Assembly: GCF_900101505.1 (NCBI RefSeq)
Contig: NZ_FMZI01000016.1
Coordinates: forward strand, 39,506-103,505
DNA length: 64,000 nucleotides
Reading direction: 5' to 3'
Source: Antarctobacter albus
Lineage (GTDB): Bacteria; Pseudomonadota; Alphaproteobacteria; Rhodobacterales; Rhodobacteraceae
Shown here: positions 34,951-44,000 of the stretch, piece by piece
Layout of the letters: every line of letters begins with the position of its first letter
Numbering within the stretch: the first letter of the stretch is position 1
Program-made: the position numbers and the translations under genes
Notes under the pieces: model-generated
The model's database searches: none
The model's input: the letters and a program-made list of their open reading frames with translations, nothing else
Told to the model about the DNA's origin: nothing

Positions 34951-36483
34951 ATGCGTCCAATCCGCCGCCCTCTGGCCTGCCTTGTCCTTCTCGGCGTTGC
35001 ACTTGCGCAGCCCGCACTTGCTCAAGCGCCATTGTCGGCGCAGATGGATGACGTTGAAAGACTCGAACAGGCACTGGAGGACAGGATTGGCCCCGACGCG
35101 GCTCTTGACGTGATGGCGCGGGCCCTGTCCGCGACAGAGGTCACCGAAGGCCATGTCCAGGCCTGGGCGAACGGGCTGACCGCGGTGTATTTCCGTTTCG
35201 ACGATCTCTACGAGGACGCGGGGATCGCGCTCCGTGCATGGCGCCGGGCGGTCTGGGACGACCGTTATACAGAGCGCGAGGCGCGGCAGCACGTCGACGC
35301 CGGGCTGCATGATCTTCGGCTGGCCCATGATGAGATCGTCGCAAGCTTGCCGGACTATCTGTTTCATGTCGCCCGGTCGCAGACGTGGAGCGATCGGGCC
35401 CGTCGGATCGCGCGTACCACGTCGATCGCAGGGAAGGGATGCCGCCCGTACTACCGGGCCCTGAACATGGCCGATATGGAACGGTCAATGGCCCGGGCCT
35501 CCTTGCCCTATCATCTCTTGGACAGGTCCCTGTTGCCGCTGCCAGAGGAGGAACCGCGCGGGGACGACCTGTTGCGGATCTTCGCGGCAGTCCTGCCCAG
35601 GGACCCGGTTCCCCCCGCGGTCCTGCGCCGCCGGTATGATCGTCTGCTGTCGGAACTGGAATCAGCCGGGCTGCCAGCGGAGGATCCGCTGGTGTTTTCT
35701 GTCAGGATGGCTGCAGCGCAGACCGGGCAATGGCAGACGACTTTGCCAGTCCTGGTGGGCGGGCTCGGCAAGGTCGACGGACAAGCCCGCGACCGGATCG
35801 CAGCCGAAACGGCGGGGATCCTCGCGACCCGGATTTCAGAGCTTTTGCCTTTGCTTGCCTTGATCGAGCCCGGGGAAGGGTGGCTCGACAGGGCACATGA
35901 TCTGGTCGACGTCGCCCAGCGGCTTGTGCTCTTGCATGACGACCTTGAACGGCGCGGGGTCGATGCCAGCCCGCTTTTGCGCGGGCTTTCGGCGGTGCGG
36001 TCGGCCCTTCTGGTCCTGCGGACGCCCGGCAGCGGCGAAGAGGCCCGGCGTCTCAACGCGGCCATTGCCGACCTTGGCCGCTTTGCAAGCCGCGACATTC
36101 CTCCGACGGCGCCGATTGCCGTGCCGGCCGCAATAGCCGCCGGGGTGATCGACGTGGCCGGGGAGGGTTTCGACCAAAGCGCCCAAACCCTTGACCACTT
36201 GGCGCGCTACCTGGAAACGGGCGATCCGGCGGACTACCAGCGTATTCTCGAAGCGGCCCGGGGCGTGCAGGACGTGCTCAGCCCCCGCAATTTCCTGCGA
36301 CATGCGGTCGTCGGCGGGATCGAGGGCGTGGTTTCCAACGTACCGGGCCTGCGGAGTTTCCTCGGTCGTCATATCGAGGATCTTGCCGAATGGGCCCTCG
36401 ACTCGGAGCCTTATGACTGGGAGGCGTCATACGATCCCGGCCTGTTTGGTCCGCGAGGGCAGGGTGTGTGCCCTCGGTCGTGA
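34951..36483 (+). CDS. exported alpha-helical protein of unknown function
   Basis: 510 residues. A Sec signal peptide (RRPLACLVLLGVALAQPALA, cut near AQA) precedes a mostly helical protein with many Arg/Leu/Glu-rich segments and no recognised domain. Two cysteines are rare features (GKGCRPYY near 174 and QGVC at the very C-terminus). Late in the protein, IAVPAAIAAGVIDVAG and HAVVGGIEGVVSNVPGLRSF look like amphipathic or membrane-associated segments. ATG 34951 has AAAGGAG upstream. It follows tetR by 97 bp and stands alone; function unknown. Confidence 0.75.
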   Translation: MRPIRRPLACLVLLGVALAQPALAQAPLSAQMDDVERLEQALEDRIGPDAALDVMARALSATEVTEGHVQAWANGLTAVYFRFDDLYEDAGIALRAWRRAVWDDRYTEREARQHVDAGLHDLRLAHDEIVASLPDYLFHVARSQTWSDRARRIARTTSIAGKGCRPYYRALNMADMERSMARASLPYHLLDRSLLPLPEEEPRGDDLLRIFAAVLPRDPVPPAVLRRRYDRLLSELESAGLPAEDPLVFSVRMAAAQTGQWQTTLPVLVGGLGKVDGQARDRIAAETAGILATRISELLPLLALIEPGEGWLDRAHDLVDVAQRLVLLHDDLERRGVDASPLLRGLSAVRSALLVLRTPGSGEEARRLNAAIADLGRFASRDIPPTAPIAVPAAIAAGVIDVAGEGFDQSAQTLDHLARYLETGDPADYQRILEAARGVQDVLSPRNFLRHAVVGGIEGVVSNVPGLRSFLGRHIEDLAEWALDSEPYDWEASYDPGLFGPRGQGVCPRS

Positions 36484-36523
36484 CAGCCCCACCTGCCGGG
36501 GCCGGCAGGGGCCGTCCCCGAGC

Positions 36524-36570
36524 TTTTGTACAAAACGCTGATTTCCGTGTACGTTTTGTACAAAACGTAC
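36524..36570. promoter_or_regulatory. pair of operator-like palindromes
   Basis: TTTTGTACAAAA occurs at 36524-36535 and again at 36554-36565; the second is the core of a perfect 22-bp palindrome GTACGTTTTGTACAAAACGTAC (36549-36570). The centres are 30 bp apart, close to three helical turns. They lie between the convergent 3' ends of the 510-residue protein and the SDR gene, an unusual place for an operator. Confidence 0.6.
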
Positions 36571-36575
36571 AGGCC

Positions 36576-37325
36576 TCAGATCTCGCCGCCCGCGATCTGG
36601 ATGGCCTGTCCGTTCACGCTGCCAGAGGCCGCGTGGCACAGCCAGACCGCCGCCTGCGCCACTTCCTCGGGGGCGATCAACCGCCCGTGTGGGTTGACGT
36701 CGACCATCGCCGCGCGCGCCTCTGCCTCGGACCAGCCGGTGCGCTTCATGATGTTGTCGACGTTCATGGTCACGATGTCCGTGTCCACGTAGGCCGGGCA
36801 CAGGGCGTTGAAGGTAAAGGGTTTTCTTGCGTAATCCGCAGCCAGTGCCCGGATCAGCCCCATGAGCGCGTGTTTCGAGGCCGTATAGGTCGGCGCGCCC
36901 TTCAGCCCCTTGATCCCCGCGATCGAGGACACGGCGATCACCCGGCCCCAGTCGGTCTCGACCATGCTTTTCAAGCATTCGCGAATGGTCAGAAAGGCGC
37001 CGTCGACATTTGTCGCCATCATGGTCCGCCAGAATTCCATATCCGTCTTGAGGATCGCCCGCCCCTCCGCGATCCCGGCATTGGGCACGCAGATCTGAAC
37101 CGGGCCGCGTGCGTCCACCGCCTCTTTAACCCCATGAATTACCGAGGTTTCATCCCTCACGTCCATCGAGATCGGAAAGATCCGCTCGCCCCGCGCCGCC
37201 TCCAGCCGCGCGGCATTGCGCCCGGTGATGGTGACCAGTGCGCCTTCGGCCGCCAGCGCCTGTGCAATCGCCAGTCCGATGCCGCTGCCGCCGCCCGTCA
37301 CAAGCGCGTGTTTGCCTTCGATCAT
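36576..37325 (-). CDS. SDR family oxidoreductase (3-hydroxybutyrate dehydrogenase-like)
   Basis: 249-residue short-chain dehydrogenase. The cofactor site is HALVTGGGSGIGLAIAQAL (TGxxxGxG); NAG is in VPNAGIAEG; catalytic Ser and Tyr-x3-Lys are in VSSIAGIKGLKGAPTYTASKHALMG. The C-terminal CPAYVDTDIV and LIAPEEVAQAAVWLC resemble D-3-hydroxybutyrate dehydrogenases, but the assignment to that substrate is only by style. Start ATG 37325. It diverges from the MBL-fold gene over a 124-bp region that holds the ATTC-N8-GAAT element. Confidence 0.9.
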   Translation of the reverse strand: MIEGKHALVTGGGSGIGLAIAQALAAEGALVTITGRNAARLEAARGERIFPISMDVRDETSVIHGVKEAVDARGPVQICVPNAGIAEGRAILKTDMEFWRTMMATNVDGAFLTIRECLKSMVETDWGRVIAVSSIAGIKGLKGAPTYTASKHALMGLIRALAADYARKPFTFNALCPAYVDTDIVTMNVDNIMKRTGWSEAEARAAMVDVNPHGRLIAPEEVAQAAVWLCHAASGSVNGQAIQIAGGEI

Positions 37326-37396
37326 GTCTGCCTCCCTGTCGTGGCCCGAACCCTACCGCGCCCCGACGCTGTGACAAGAGGTCCGCGAGAGGTTGC

Positions 37397-37425
37397 TTGG
37401 CAATACTATTCACGCATGCGAATAT
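37397..37425 (+). promoter_or_regulatory. promoter with ATTC-N8-GAAT (SqrR/BigR-type) operator
   Basis: A candidate sigma-70 promoter has TTGGCA at 37397-37402, a 17-bp spacer and GAATAT at 37420-37425. ATTC-N8-GAAT (37408-37423) overlaps the spacer and -10. That element is the published consensus of SqrR, the persulfide-responsive ArsR-family repressor of Rhodobacter; related BigR regulators control MBL and rhodanese genes. The downstream genes fit such a regulon. No arsR-type gene is in the window. Confidence 0.6.
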
Positions 37426-37449
37426 GTTGGAGATTTTCGGGAGGATCTC

Positions 37450-38403
37450 ATGAACACACGTTTTGCCCTGACCTCGGCGTTGGTACTGGCGGCGGTCACC
37501 GCACAGGCCAGCGAGGACATCGCCGACAAGTACCCGCAGTCCGAGCTGTACGACAAGCCGGTCGAAGTCATCCCGCATGTCTTCTCGGCCATCGGCGCGA
37601 CGGCGCCGCCGACCTATGAAAATTCCGGCCATAACAACAACTTGTCTTTTGTCATTACCGGCGACGGCGTGGTGGTCATCAACGGCGGTGCCTCTGCGCG
37701 GCTGGCCAGGGCCCTGCATGACGAGATCAAGGCGATCACCGATCAGCCGGTGAAACTGGTCATCAACGAGAACGGGCAGGGCCATGCCGTGCTCGGCAAT
37801 TCCTACTGGGCCGACCAAGGCGTCGACATCCTTGCCCATGCCGAGGCCATCGAGGAGGTCGAGGAGAACGGTGATTTCATCCTGCAGGGGATGCAGCGCT
37901 ACAACCGGGACAAGGCCGAGGGCACCCGCGTCGTGGTGCCGAACATGTCGTTCGACGATGAATACGCCTTTACACTGGGTGAGGTCGAATTCCATGTCCT
38001 GCACCTTGGCCCCGCCCACGGCCCCGGCGACACCCAGGTCTGGATCCCGCAATGGGGAATCGTGATCGCTGGCGACATCGCCTTTCACGAACGCATGCCG
38101 CCGATCTTTGCCGATACCTGCACCAGCTGCTGGATCGAGACCTTCGACGGCCCCTTCACCGGACTTGGCGCGACCTATGTCATTCCCGGTCACGGGCACC
38201 CGACGAACATGGCGCAGGTGACGCGGTATACCACCGACTATCTCAAGGACCTGCGGGCCAAGATCGGCGACCACATCGACGAGGGCGGCGAGCTGGCGGA
38301 TGCCTATTACATCGACCAGTCCAACTGGGCGCATCTGGATACCTTCGAGGAACTGGCCACCAAGAACGCCGGGCGGGTCTTTGAAGAGATGGAGTGGGAA
38401 TAA
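37450..38403 (+). CDS. MBL-fold metallo-hydrolase-like protein with degenerate metal site
   Basis: 317 residues with a signal peptide (RFALTSALVLAAVTAQA, cut near residue 20), so periplasmic. The metallo-beta-lactamase fold is clear (SFVITGDGVVVINGG, VEFHVLHLGPAHGPGDTQVWIP, GIVIAGDIAFHE, TYVIPGHGHP), but the HxHxDH metal motif that should follow KLVIN reads N108-G-Q110-G-H112-A. H190, D209 and H248 of the other ligands remain, so at most part of the site is kept. A CxxC (C224-C227) is an addition. It is first of a probable three-gene operon with a rhodanese and an ICMT-like protein. SD GGGAGG precedes ATG 37450. The product may bind one metal or act non-hydrolytically. Confidence 0.85.
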   Translation: MNTRFALTSALVLAAVTAQASEDIADKYPQSELYDKPVEVIPHVFSAIGATAPPTYENSGHNNNLSFVITGDGVVVINGGASARLARALHDEIKAITDQPVKLVINENGQGHAVLGNSYWADQGVDILAHAEAIEEVEENGDFILQGMQRYNRDKAEGTRVVVPNMSFDDEYAFTLGEVEFHVLHLGPAHGPGDTQVWIPQWGIVIAGDIAFHERMPPIFADTCTSCWIETFDGPFTGLGATYVIPGHGHPTNMAQVTRYTTDYLKDLRAKIGDHIDEGGELADAYYIDQSNWAHLDTFEELATKNAGRVFEEMEWE

Positions 38404-38491
38404 CCGGTTTCGGGTATAGGATAAGGGACGCGGCGCCGGGCGATTGTCCGGCCCGCCTCTTGCCTTTGGCGAAACGACAAGGGGACCTGCC

Positions 38492-38923
38492 ATGCATTCC
38501 AGTCTCAAAGCGGTCGCCTGCGCGGTCGGCCTCGCGGCGGTTGCGCCCTTTGCCCCGGCTCTTCCCGGAGAGCTGGAGGATGAAATCATCGGCTACATGG
38601 ACTTTGCCACCGAGACCGCGGGGATCATCCTGCCGCAGCAGCTGACGCGTGAGGTCTGGGAGGGCATCCATTTCATCGACACCCGCAGCCTGGCGGATTT
38701 CGAGGCCGGCACGATCCCCGGTGCGCGTCACATCGAGTGGAGCGAGGTGCCGGGCCGGCTGGACGAGATCCCGGAGGAAGGCATGGTCATCCTGTTCTGC
38801 AACACTGGTGTCCGGTCGTCGCAGGCCACTTTCGCCGCGCGGGTGATGGGACGGGAAAACGTGCTTGTCATGCAGTCGGGGTATGAGGGATGGCTGAGGG
38901 ACGGTGCCTATCATCCCGAATAG
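38492..38923 (+). CDS. periplasmic rhodanese-like protein
   Basis: 143-residue single-domain rhodanese, which transfers sulfane sulfur through a cysteine persulfide. Signal peptide about residues 1-24. Family features: HFIDTRSLADFEAGTIPGARHIEW and the active-site loop C103-NTGVRSS, then VLVMQSGYEGWLRDG. The Cys is intact, so it is probably active. It is 88 bp behind the MBL-like gene and probably in the same transcript. Together with the operator upstream this points to periplasmic persulfide or thiol sulfur handling. Confidence 0.92.
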   Translation: MHSSLKAVACAVGLAAVAPFAPALPGELEDEIIGYMDFATETAGIILPQQLTREVWEGIHFIDTRSLADFEAGTIPGARHIEWSEVPGRLDEIPEEGMVILFCNTGVRSSQATFAARVMGRENVLVMQSGYEGWLRDGAYHPE

Positions 38924-38966
38924 GCTTCGCCGGTCCGGAGCAACAGTTGCAGGAGAGTGCTTGGTG

Positions 38967-39416
38967 ATGAAATGGATCGACATGCCGCCGGTCTGGCTGC
39001 TGGGGGCCTTGTGTCTGGCCTGGGTGCAAAAGACCCATTTCGGCTATGGTCTGGGGTTTGGCCCTGTCGTCGCCGATCTTCTTGGCGGGCTGCTGGTCGG
39101 GGGCGGGATAGTCCTGATGGCGCTGGCGTTCTACGAGATGCGGCGCCATCGGACCACCGTCATCCCGCACCAGGAGGCGGACAGGCTGGTGACAAGCGGC
39201 ATCTTCAAACGATCGCGCAACCCGATCTACCTTGGCGATTCAATGATCCTCCTGGGGATGATCTTTTACTGGGACGCGGTCCTGGCGCTGCCACTTGTGC
39301 CGATCTTCGTCTGGGTGATCGAACGGCGTTTCATCACGCCCGAAGAGGATCGACTGCGCCGGAAATTCCGCGCCGCCTTTGCCCGCTACGAAAGGGATGT
39401 GCGGCGGTGGGTCTGA
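38967..39416 (+). CDS. isoprenylcysteine carboxyl methyltransferase (ICMT) family membrane protein
   Basis: 149 residues with about four hydrophobic helices. The SAM-binding end of the ICMT/PEMT fold is visible: RHRTTVIPHQEADRLVTSGIFKRSRNPIYLGDSMILLGM and the closing ITPEEDRLRRKFRAAFARYERDVRRW, with the conserved RNPIY and acidic E residues. A GTG at 38964 is an alternative start better spaced from AGGAG. Bacterial members methylate thiols or lipids of unknown identity. Last gene of the MBL-rhodanese cluster, 43 bp after the rhodanese. Confidence 0.88.
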   Translation: MKWIDMPPVWLLGALCLAWVQKTHFGYGLGFGPVVADLLGGLLVGGGIVLMALAFYEMRRHRTTVIPHQEADRLVTSGIFKRSRNPIYLGDSMILLGMIFYWDAVLALPLVPIFVWVIERRFITPEEDRLRRKFRAAFARYERDVRRWV

Positions 39417-39778
39417 TCGCCGAATGACTGCGGATTAAGCACTAATCCTTTGGTAGAAGTGACCTGTGGTCGCATGGTGCCCGTAGCATGCCGACCAAGG
39501 TTGTTCCCGGGCCGGGGGTTCGGCACATCTTGCACCGGGCAAGTTACCGAAACCACTAGGAATATTCCGCCGATGTGCCAGGCTGGTATACGATCGTGCG
39601 CAATATTGTTTCGATATTGCTGCATGTTGCGCAATAATAGTTGTCTGGCTTTAACTTTGGGTCATGGTGTGTTTTACAACCCGCGCTGCCTGTCGCTGCA
39701 GAGCCGCATGATTGCGCTGAAATGCGAATTAACGCCTCATCAGGGGCGTAGGAGTACCTGAGAACAAAGGGGAATACC
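39417..39778. other. intergenic region upstream of pntA
   Basis: 362 bp with no gene seen; G+C is lower than the coding DNA. GCGCAATA occurs twice (39598-39605 and 39629-39636) around a short CAATAT/ATATTG inverted repeat, and TTGCGCAA (39627-39634) is a perfect palindrome. These may belong to a promoter or regulatory leader for pntAB, but no specific site can be named. Confidence 0.45.
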
Positions 39779-41350
39779 GTGAAGATAGGGACGCCAAGAG
39801 AGGTCGAAGCAGGAGAGAATCGCGTTGCGATGACCCCGGATTCGGCCCGCCAGCTGCAAAAGCTGGGCTATGAATGTTTGATTGAATCCGGCGCGGGGTC
39901 GCGGGCAGAGTTCTCCGATGCGGATTACGAGGCTGCGGGCGTCAAGGTTGTCGGCAGTGCCGCCGATCTCTGGGGTGAGGCAGACATCATTGCCAAGGTG
40001 CGCATTCCGACGCTGGACGAGCTGGAGCACCTGACACCAGAGAAGACGCTGATCACCTTCTTCAATCCGGGCGGCAACCAGGAAGGTCTGGACATCGCCA
40101 AGGCGAAGGGCGCCAACGTCATCGCGATGGAAATGGTGCCGCGGATCAGCCGCGCCCAGAAGATGGACGCGCTGTCCTCGATGGCCAATATCGCCGGCTA
40201 CCGCGCCGTGATCGAGGCCAGCAACAACTTTGGCCGGTTCTTCACCGGGCAGATCACCGCCGCGGGCAAGGTGCCCCCGGCCAAGGTTCTGGTCGTGGGC
40301 GCCGGTGTTGCCGGCCTGGCCGCCATCGGCACCTCGACCGCGCTGGGTGCAGTCACCTACGCCTTTGACGTGCGGCCCGAAGTGGCCGAGCAGGTCGAAT
40401 CGATGGGCGCCGAGTTCGTCTATCTCGACTTCGAGGAAGAGCAGCAGGACGGCGCGGCAACCGGCGGCTATGCCTCGGTCTCGTCCCCAGAGTTCCGCGA
40501 GGCGCAGCTGGCCAAGTTCCGCGAGCTGGCCCCCGAGGTGGACATCGTCATCACCACCGCCCTGATCCCCAACCGCGAGGCGCCCAAGCTGTGGCTCGAG
40601 GACATGGTCAAGGCCATGAAGCCGGGGTCGGTCATCATCGACCTGGCCGCCGAAAAGGGCGGCAACGTCGAAGGCACCGTCAAGGACGAGAAGGTCGTCA
40701 CCGACAACGGCGTGACCATCGTCGGCTACACCGACTTCCCCTCGCGCATGGCGACGCAGTCCTCTACGCTTTACGCCACCAACATCCGTCACATGATGAC
40801 CGATCTGACGCCCGACAAGGACGGCAAGATCAATCACAACATGGACGATGACGTGATCCGTGGTGCTACCGTCACCCACCAGGGCGAGATCACCTTCCCG
40901 CCGCCGCCGCCCAAGGTACAGGCGATCGCGGCCAAGAAGCAGGAAAAGCCCAAGGAGCTGACGCCCGAGGAGAAGCGCGCCCAGGAAGTCGCGGCCTTCA
41001 AGGCGCAGACCAGGCAGCAGTTCACGCTGCTGGGGATCGGCGGTGTGCTGATGCTGCTGGTGGGCCTCGTCGCCCCGGCCAGCTTCCTGCAGCACTTCAT
41101 CGTCTTCGTCCTGTCGGTCTTTATCGGCTTCCAGGTGATCTGGAACGTCAGCCATTCGCTGCACACCCCGCTGATGGCGGTCACGAACGCGATTTCGTCG
41201 ATCATCATCCTTGGCGCCCTGATGCAGATCGGAACCAGCGGAACGCTTGTTCTCATCCTTGCCGCCATCTCGGTCTTCTTTGCCGGGATCAACATCTTCG
41301 GCGGCTTCCTCGTGACCCGGCGCATGCTCGCCATGTTCCAGAAATCGTAA
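39779..41350 (+). CDS. pntA: NAD(P) transhydrogenase subunit alpha
   Basis: 523-residue alpha subunit of the membrane proton-translocating transhydrogenase, which couples proton entry to reduction of NADP+ by NADH. It starts with GTG. The N-terminal domain I binds NAD(H): [22 protein letters not shown], and [23 protein letters not shown]; four C-terminal transmembrane helices ([19 protein letters not shown] onward) form half of domain II. The single long alpha subunit, as in E. coli, contrasts with split PntAA/PntAB arrangements in some relatives. Followed by pntB after 15 bp. Confidence 0.96.
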   Translation: MKIGTPREVEAGENRVAMTPDSARQLQKLGYECLIESGAGSRAEFSDADYEAAGVKVVGSAADLWGEADIIAKVRIPTLDELEHLTPEKTLITFFNPGGNQEGLDIAKAKGANVIAMEMVPRISRAQKMDALSSMANIAGYRAVIEASNNFGRFFTGQITAAGKVPPAKVLVVGAGVAGLAAIGTSTALGAVTYAFDVRPEVAEQVESMGAEFVYLDFEEEQQDGAATGGYASVSSPEFREAQLAKFRELAPEVDIVITTALIPNREAPKLWLEDMVKAMKPGSVIIDLAAEKGGNVEGTVKDEKVVTDNGVTIVGYTDFPSRMATQSSTLYATNIRHMMTDLTPDKDGKINHNMDDDVIRGATVTHQGEITFPPPPPKVQAIAAKKQEKPKELTPEEKRAQEVAAFKAQTRQQFTLLGIGGVLMLLVGLVAPASFLQHFIVFVLSVFIGFQVIWNVSHSLHTPLMAVTNAISSIIILGALMQIGTSGTLVLILAAISVFFAGINIFGGFLVTRRMLAMFQKS

Positions 41351-41365
41351 AGAGGACAAGGACTC

Positions 41366-42811
41366 ATGGAATACGGATTTACCACGGCGGCCTATGTGGT
41401 CGCGGCTGTCCTCTTCATCCTGTCGCTGGGCGGCCTGTCGGGCCAGGAAAGCGCCAAGCGCGCGGTCTGGTACGGCATCGTCGGCATGGCGCTGGCGGTC
41501 TTCGCCACGCTGATCGGACCTGGTTCGGGCCTCTGGATCCTGTCGGTCATCCTGATCGCCGCAGGCGGCATCATCGGCTACTTCCTGGCCTCCAGGGTCG
41601 AGATGACCCAGATGCCGGAACTGGTTGCCGGGATGCACGCACTGGTCGGCCTGGCGGCCGTCTTTGTCGGCTACAACGCCGAACTGGTCATGAACACCGT
41701 TGCCGCGCTGCAGGCCGAGGGCGCCACCGAGGCGCTGGAGGCGCTCAAGGGCTTCTCGGCCAAGGTCGCGCACAAGACCCCGGCAGAGATCAACATCCTC
41801 AAGATCGAGGTCTTCCTGGGCGTGTTCATCGGTGCCGTGACCTTTACCGGGTCGGTCATCGCCTATGGCAAGCTTTCGGGCAAGGTGACCTCGGCGGCGA
41901 AAAAGCTGCCCGGCGGCCACATGCTGAACGCCGGCGCGGCGCTGATCTCGATCCTGCTGCTGATGATCTACATGGGCAGCTCGGGCGGCTGGACGCTGCT
42001 GTTGATGTCGGTTGCGGCCTTCTTCATCGGCTATCACCTGATCATGGGCATCGGCGGCGCCGACATGCCGGTCGTGGTCTCGATGCTCAACAGCTACTCT
42101 GGCTGGGCGGCGGCGGCGATCGGCTTCAGCCTCGGCAACGACCTCTTGATCGTGGTTGGCGCGCTGGTCGGCTCGTCGGGTGCGATCCTGTCCTACATCA
42201 TGTGCAAGGCGATGAACCGGTCCTTCGTCAGCGTCATCCTGGGCGGCTTCGGCGGCACGGGTGGCCCGGCGATGGAGGTCGAGGGTGAACAGGTTGCCAT
42301 CGACGCGGACGGTGTGGCGCAGGCCCTGGAAGAGGCCGACAGCATCATCATCATCCCCGGCTACGGCATGGCGGTGGCTCAGGCCCAGCAGAATGTGGCT
42401 GAACTGACCCGTCGGCTGCGCGCCCAGGGCAAGGAAGTGCGTTTCGCCATCCACCCGGTCGCGGGCCGTCTGCCCGGGCACATGAACGTGCTGCTCGCAG
42501 AGGCCAAGGTGCCTTACGACATCGTTCTGGAGATGGACGAGATCAACGAGGACTTCCCGGACACGGACGTGGCCATCGTCATCGGCTCGAACGACATCGT
42601 GAACCCGGCGGCCCAGGAAGACCCGAACTCTCCCATCGCGGGGATGCCGGTTCTGGAATGCTGGAAGGCCAAGCAGGTCTTCGTTTCCAAGCGGGGGCAG
42701 GGCACGGGCTACTCGGGCATCGAGAACCCGCTGTTCTACAAGGAGAACACGCGGATGTATTACGGCGACGCGAAACAGTCGCTGGGCGAGTTGCTCAACC
42801 GGATCAGCTGA
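41366..42811 (+). CDS. pntB: NAD(P) transhydrogenase subunit beta
   Basis: 481-residue beta subunit. Nine or so transmembrane helices ([32 protein letters not shown], then [49 protein letters not shown]) carry the proton channel, and the C-terminal domain III binds NADP(H): [48 protein letters not shown] and [17 protein letters not shown]. It completes the complex with pntA. A strong terminator follows at 42833. Confidence 0.96.
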   Translation: MEYGFTTAAYVVAAVLFILSLGGLSGQESAKRAVWYGIVGMALAVFATLIGPGSGLWILSVILIAAGGIIGYFLASRVEMTQMPELVAGMHALVGLAAVFVGYNAELVMNTVAALQAEGATEALEALKGFSAKVAHKTPAEINILKIEVFLGVFIGAVTFTGSVIAYGKLSGKVTSAAKKLPGGHMLNAGAALISILLLMIYMGSSGGWTLLLMSVAAFFIGYHLIMGIGGADMPVVVSMLNSYSGWAAAAIGFSLGNDLLIVVGALVGSSGAILSYIMCKAMNRSFVSVILGGFGGTGGPAMEVEGEQVAIDADGVAQALEEADSIIIIPGYGMAVAQAQQNVAELTRRLRAQGKEVRFAIHPVAGRLPGHMNVLLAEAKVPYDIVLEMDEINEDFPDTDVAIVIGSNDIVNPAAQEDPNSPIAGMPVLECWKAKQVFVSKRGQGTGYSGIENPLFYKENTRMYYGDAKQSLGELLNRIS

Positions 42812-42832
42812 GGCTCGACCGAAATGTTCCAG

Positions 42833-42865
42833 CGGCCCCGCCTTGTGCGGGGCCGTTTTTCTTTT
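42833..42865 (+). terminator. intrinsic terminator of pntAB
   Basis: CGGCCCCGC - CTTGT - GCGGGGCCG is followed by TTTTTCTTTT, 22 bp after the pntB stop. Confidence 0.93.
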
Positions 42866-42921
42866 GCAGGCCTTGATCTGGGGCAACGACGCGCAACGGG
42901 CGTTGTTTCAGCCTTCGTCCC

Positions 42922-43533
42922 ATGTCTGTCTTTCGCCTCTCGCCAATGCTGACCGCAAAGTTTGATCATGGCGGGCTTCCGCGCCTGGCGGCGATTGCCG
43001 GAGCGATGGTGGGCGGCGCAGTCTGCGGCGTCATCCTTGATCTGGTGTTCCTGCAAGCGGCGACCCGGACCGAGGGCGCCTTCGCGCATGACAACGCGCA
43101 GGCAGTTGGGTTGTTCATCGGGATCGAAGTGGCTGGTCTGATGTTTCTGGCACCGGTCGGTCTGATTGGCATTTTCGCTTTGCTGCAATGGGCAGCGCGT
43201 CACGGCTTCATGACGCCGGCGAGTTTCATGCTTGGGGGCTTTGGCATCACCGCATTTCTGGTGCTCGTGGTCCTGCTGGTGCTCATCCTCGCCAATCTTG
43301 CCCTCGCGACCGGCAGCGTGACAAATTTCAGCGTCGTGTTCCTTCTGCTGTGGCCCGTGCATATTGGTGTATTTTACGGGCTGCCCGCTGGTATTTCCCT
43401 CTGGACGATCCTTGCACATGCGCATTCGCAGCTGCGCCCGATGGGCGGCGGAGGCGCGGTGCTGCTTGTCGGGGCGGTCCTGATCCTCCTTTGGGGCAGC
43501 ATCGTCGTTCGCATCTTTCAGGGTGCCGGCTGA
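42922..43533 (+). CDS. membrane protein of unknown function
   Basis: 203 residues with about five hydrophobic segments (LAAIAGAMVGGAVCGVILDLVFL; AVGLFIGIEVAGLMFLAPVGLIGIFALL; GFGITAFLVLVVLLVLILANLAL; VVFLLLWPVHIGVFYGL; AVLLVGAVLILLWGSIVV). No family recognised. The ATG at 42922 lacks a clear ribosome site, so a slightly later start is possible. It is flanked by the pntB terminator and its own terminator-like hairpin, so it is likely an independent unit. Confidence 0.6.
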   Translation: MSVFRLSPMLTAKFDHGGLPRLAAIAGAMVGGAVCGVILDLVFLQAATRTEGAFAHDNAQAVGLFIGIEVAGLMFLAPVGLIGIFALLQWAARHGFMTPASFMLGGFGITAFLVLVVLLVLILANLALATGSVTNFSVVFLLLWPVHIGVFYGLPAGISLWTILAHAHSQLRPMGGGGAVLLVGAVLILLWGSIVVRIFQGAG

Positions 43534-43637
43534 ATGCCGGAATTCCTTGCCTTGACGCGCGCCAATGGCGCTGCGCCGGGGCTGAGTTGAGAGCAGGACG
43601 CGGCGGGTTTCCGCCATTGCCACATCTCGACAAGATC

Positions 43638-43668
43638 ATGGGGGTCGCCGTTTCGGCGGCCCCATTTT
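43638..43668 (+). terminator. terminator-like hairpin
   Basis: ATGGGGGTCGCCG - TTT - CGGCGGCCCCAT is an imperfect GC-rich stem followed by TTTTAG, 105 bp after the preceding membrane-protein gene. Confidence 0.6.
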
Positions 43669-43694
43669 AGTCTGACGCGAAAAGAGGGGACACT

Positions 43695-44000
43695 ATGGAA
43701 CTGGCACTGCAGATCAATTCGGTGTTTCGCGTGGCTGGCTGGCAGATCGTCAAGCCTCTGGAGCCGCTGACACCGGATCACTTGATCGAGGATCTCGCGC
43801 AGTATTCAAAGCGCGCCGTGGTGGTCGACCTGGGGTACTACCCCGAGAACGACGCCGAGAACGGGGCCTTTCGGATTCATGCCGTGCGCGACCAGGACTG
43901 GGAGCATCCCCTGGTCGATATCAAGGTGCGGGACGCGAATATGGCGCTGGACCTGTTGCGCCAGATGCCGGGTTTGCTGGGGCGGCTGGGTCCGCTTTGA
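43695..44000 (+). CDS. conserved-looking protein of unknown function
   Basis: 101 residues. GAGGGG eight bases ahead of ATG 43695 makes translation likely. No family recognised. The sequence is globular, with segments such as HLIEDLAQYSKRAVVVDLGYYP and EHPLVDIKVRDANMALDLLRQMPGLLGRLG. It lies alone between a terminator-like hairpin and bioY. Function unknown. Confidence 0.6.
   Translation: MELALQINSVFRVAGWQIVKPLEPLTPDHLIEDLAQYSKRAVVVDLGYYPENDAENGAFRIHAVRDQDWEHPLVDIKVRDANMALDLLRQMPGLLGRLGPL

Noticed and set aside
39740..42886. A 1048-codon open frame on the minus strand across pntAB
   Set aside because: It is the antisense shadow of the pntA and pntB genes in a high-G+C genome; the translation is Arg/Gly/His-rich with no family features.
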